Source: Rhizaria sp. SCN 62-66 (lineage: Eukaryota; Rhizaria, unplaced). From it: a stretch of 40,635 bases of DNA. The notes beneath the pieces were generated by a model, which saw only the letters and a program-made list of their open reading frames with translations, did not search any database and was not told the DNA's origin. Where the stretch lies: the NCBI GenBank assembly GCA_001724265.1, contig MEDY01000287.1, positions 1 through 40,635 on the forward strand, read 5' to 3'. Positions 39,141 through 40,635 of this stretch are shown in pieces (the first letter of the stretch is position 1; every line of letters begins with the position of its first letter). Both the position numbers and the translations under genes were made by a program.

Positions 39141-40635
39141 TTAGAAGCCGACAACCTGGGCAATCAGCGTATCAGGGTACTTGCGACGGATGAGCTTGGA
39201 GCTCTCAGCGTAGCAGAAGTAGACAATCCAGGCGACAAACGGCACAGCCCAGACGTGGCCGGGGATAGTGCCAAAGCCGAATCCCTCAGAGTTGATGGTG
39301 GGGATAAAGATGAGGCAGAACATGATGATGAGCTCGATTACAACGCCGCCGAGAAGGTTCGTATTGTCGAGGAAGCCGTTTTGCCAGAAGGGCGTGAGGC
39401 GCGTCTTGCAGAAGAAGATGTTGCTGAACTGCGACAGAATGAGCGTCATCCAGTATGCGACCTGCGCGTCGGCCAAAACGTCGAGCTGGGCCTGGTCGTT
39501 GAGCAAGCGGCCCGCATCGGAAATCATATCGGGCGCGCCTTCGCGCCAGTACGTCGTCGCACTGTTCCACAGCCAGGAGATGGGGATGTCGTGGTAGATA
39601 AAGACTAGGAAGTAGGAGGTAAAGCACGCGATCATAACAAGAAAGCCCATAGTGAGGTACGAGTACCCCATTAGACGCCCCGTCACCAGGCGGTCACGAT
39701 TGACGTCGCGCGGCGGCACGTTCATGACGTCTGCCTCGGGTGGCTGGTACGCCAGCGCGACTGAGGGCGCCAGCTCCGTGCCGCAGTCAATTGCGAGCAC
39801 GGCCATTGACCCCAGCGCGAGCGGGATGCCGAAGAGTACGCGCGCGAGCGTCGGTACAACTTCGGCGGTCGAGTGCGTCAGAGTGTACGCAACGGCCTTG
39901 GCAAGGTTGGAGAAGAGCAGGCGGCCCTCCTTAATGCCCGCGACGATCGCGGCGAAGTCGTCGTCGAGCAGGATAATGTCGGCGGCCTCGCGCGCGACGT
40001 CTGAGCCGGAGATGCCCATGGCGACGCCGATGTTGGCCTTCTTGAGCGCGGGCGAGTCGTTGACGCCGTCGCCGGTTACGCAGACGACGTGCTTGAGGCG
40101 TTGCATGTGCTCGACAATCTGCAGCTTCTGCTGCGGCGTCGTGCGCGCAAACACGATCTCGGGCCGCTGCAGGTTTACAGTCCACTGCTCCTCGGTCCAG
40201 TGGCGGATGTCCGTGCCCGTTGCGACCAGCGCCGTCTGCGGCACGACAACGACGTCAACGCCAGCGGCCTCGGGAACAGCGCTCGGAAACGCATCCTCGT
40301 CTTCGTTAACTGCATCGCTCGAAGCGGTACGCCCAACCAGCGGCGTCTTGGAAGCCACAGGTAACATGGCGGGCGCGCCGAACTTGCGGCTCTGCGCGGC
40401 AGCGTCGGGCCCGCCGGCGGCGGCCTCAGCGTCGACCTCGTCCTGCGTGCGCAGCGTGATGATGCCGACCTGGCGCGCGATGGCCTTGGCCGTGAGCGGG
40501 TGGTCGCCCGTCACCATCACCACGCGCACGCCCGCGGCGCGCACGGCGCGCACGGCCGCGGGCACCGTCGCCTTGGGCGGGTCCGCCAGCGAGAGCAGCC
40601 CGACGAAGGTGAAGCCCTCGGCCGGCAGCACGTGC
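39141..40635 (-). CDS. P-type cation ATPase, type IIC (Na,K/H,K-like), C-terminal part
   Basis: An ATP-driven plasma-membrane-type cation pump. About 498 C-terminal residues are present; the gene runs off the right edge, so the phosphorylation site (DKTGT), nucleotide-binding domain and M1-M4 are not visible. Present are the FVGLLSLADPPK block, MVTGDHPLTAKAIA, FARTTPQQKLQIVE, the hinge TGDGVNDSPALKKANIG, then M5 to M10 and a short tail ending VVGF. VAYTLTHSTAEVVPTL (M5), AIDCGTELAPSVALAYQPPE (M6) and FFCKTRLTPFWQNG (after M8) identify type IIC rather than SERCA or H+-ATPase. Cation-site positions differ from animal Na,K-ATPase: S775 is His, N776 is Ser, P778 is Ala, D808 is Glu and D926 is Asn, while Y771, E779, D804 and Q923 are kept. 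The leftmost coded residue shown is an ordinary internal codon, not a start. Confidence 0.93.
   Translation of the reverse strand, partial: HVLPAEGFTFVGLLSLADPPKATVPAAVRAVRAAGVRVVMVTGDHPLTAKAIARQVGIITLRTQDEVDAEAAAGGPDAAAQSRKFGAPAMLPVASKTPLVGRTASSDAVNEDEDAFPSAVPEAAGVDVVVVPQTALVATGTDIRHWTEEQWTVNLQRPEIVFARTTPQQKLQIVEHMQRLKHVVCVTGDGVNDSPALKKANIGVAMGISGSDVAREAADIILLDDDFAAIVAGIKEGRLLFSNLAKAVAYTLTHSTAEVVPTLARVLFGIPLALGSMAVLAIDCGTELAPSVALAYQPPEADVMNVPPRDVNRDRLVTGRLMGYSYLTMGFLVMIACFTSYFLVFIYHDIPISWLWNSATTYWREGAPDMISDAGRLLNDQAQLDVLADAQVAYWMTLILSQFSNIFFCKTRLTPFWQNGFLDNTNLLGGVVIELIIMFCLIFIPTINSEGFGFGTIPGHVWAVPFVAWIVYFCYAESSKLIRRKYPDTLIAQVVGF

Noticed and set aside
1-40635. Bacterial operon, CRISPR array or prophage
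   Set aside because: Introns, widely spaced single genes on both strands and eukaryote-only proteins rule this out. The only short repeats are microsatellites and triplet tracts.

Overview
The window is nuclear DNA of a free-living-type unicellular eukaryote. The evidence is spliceosomal introns with GTACGT or GTATGT donors and TAG or CAG acceptors, a histone H3 gene, FACT, myotubularin and SAC lipid phosphatases, and a cytosolic Fe-S factor. Coding DNA is very GC-rich, with strong GC3 bias and long stretches open on both strands. Intergenic DNA is clearly AT-richer. Most proteins carry long Ala/Ser/Gly/Gln/Asn/Asp-rich tracts, often placed inside catalytic domains. I cannot name the species or lineage from the sequence alone.

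Layout, left to right: (1) the last exon of a TruA-family tRNA pseudouridine synthase (+), with a (TG)n tract in the intron before it; (2) about 2.4 kb of AT-richer DNA holding a broken minus-strand gene that resembles the P-loop core of Crinkler/RHS proteins; (3) SPT16 of FACT (-); (4) a very long MTMR14-like PI3P phosphatase (+); (5) a two-exon anamorsin/CIAPIN1/Dre2 gene (+); (6) a very long SAC-domain phosphoinositide phosphatase (-); (7) tRNA dimethylallyltransferase with a C-terminal zinc finger (-); (8) a two-exon, sequence-divergent histone H3 (+) with an E2F-like site upstream; (9) a VIT1/CCC1 vacuolar iron transporter (-); (10) a two-exon gene (+) encoding two complete glutaminase-ankyrin units in one chain, the second having lost nearly all catalytic residues; (11) the C-terminal part of a type IIC P-type cation ATPase (-), cut by the right edge.

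There are no operons. Genes are single transcription units in divergent pairs (SPT16/MTMR14, IPTase/H3, VIT1/glutaminase) and convergent pairs (Dre2/SAC, H3/VIT1, glutaminase/ATPase). Loose functional themes are tRNA modification (TruA, IPTase), phosphoinositide turnover (MTMR14, SAC), iron handling (Dre2, VIT1) and chromatin (SPT16, H3). Nothing in the sequence proves co-regulation.

The most unusual object is the glutaminase gene. It is an internal tandem duplication of helical N-domain, glutaminase and ankyrin region, fusing an apparently active enzyme to a pseudoenzyme copy. The H3 tail (no S10, no R8, no K56) and the altered cation-site residues of the ATPase also deserve attention.
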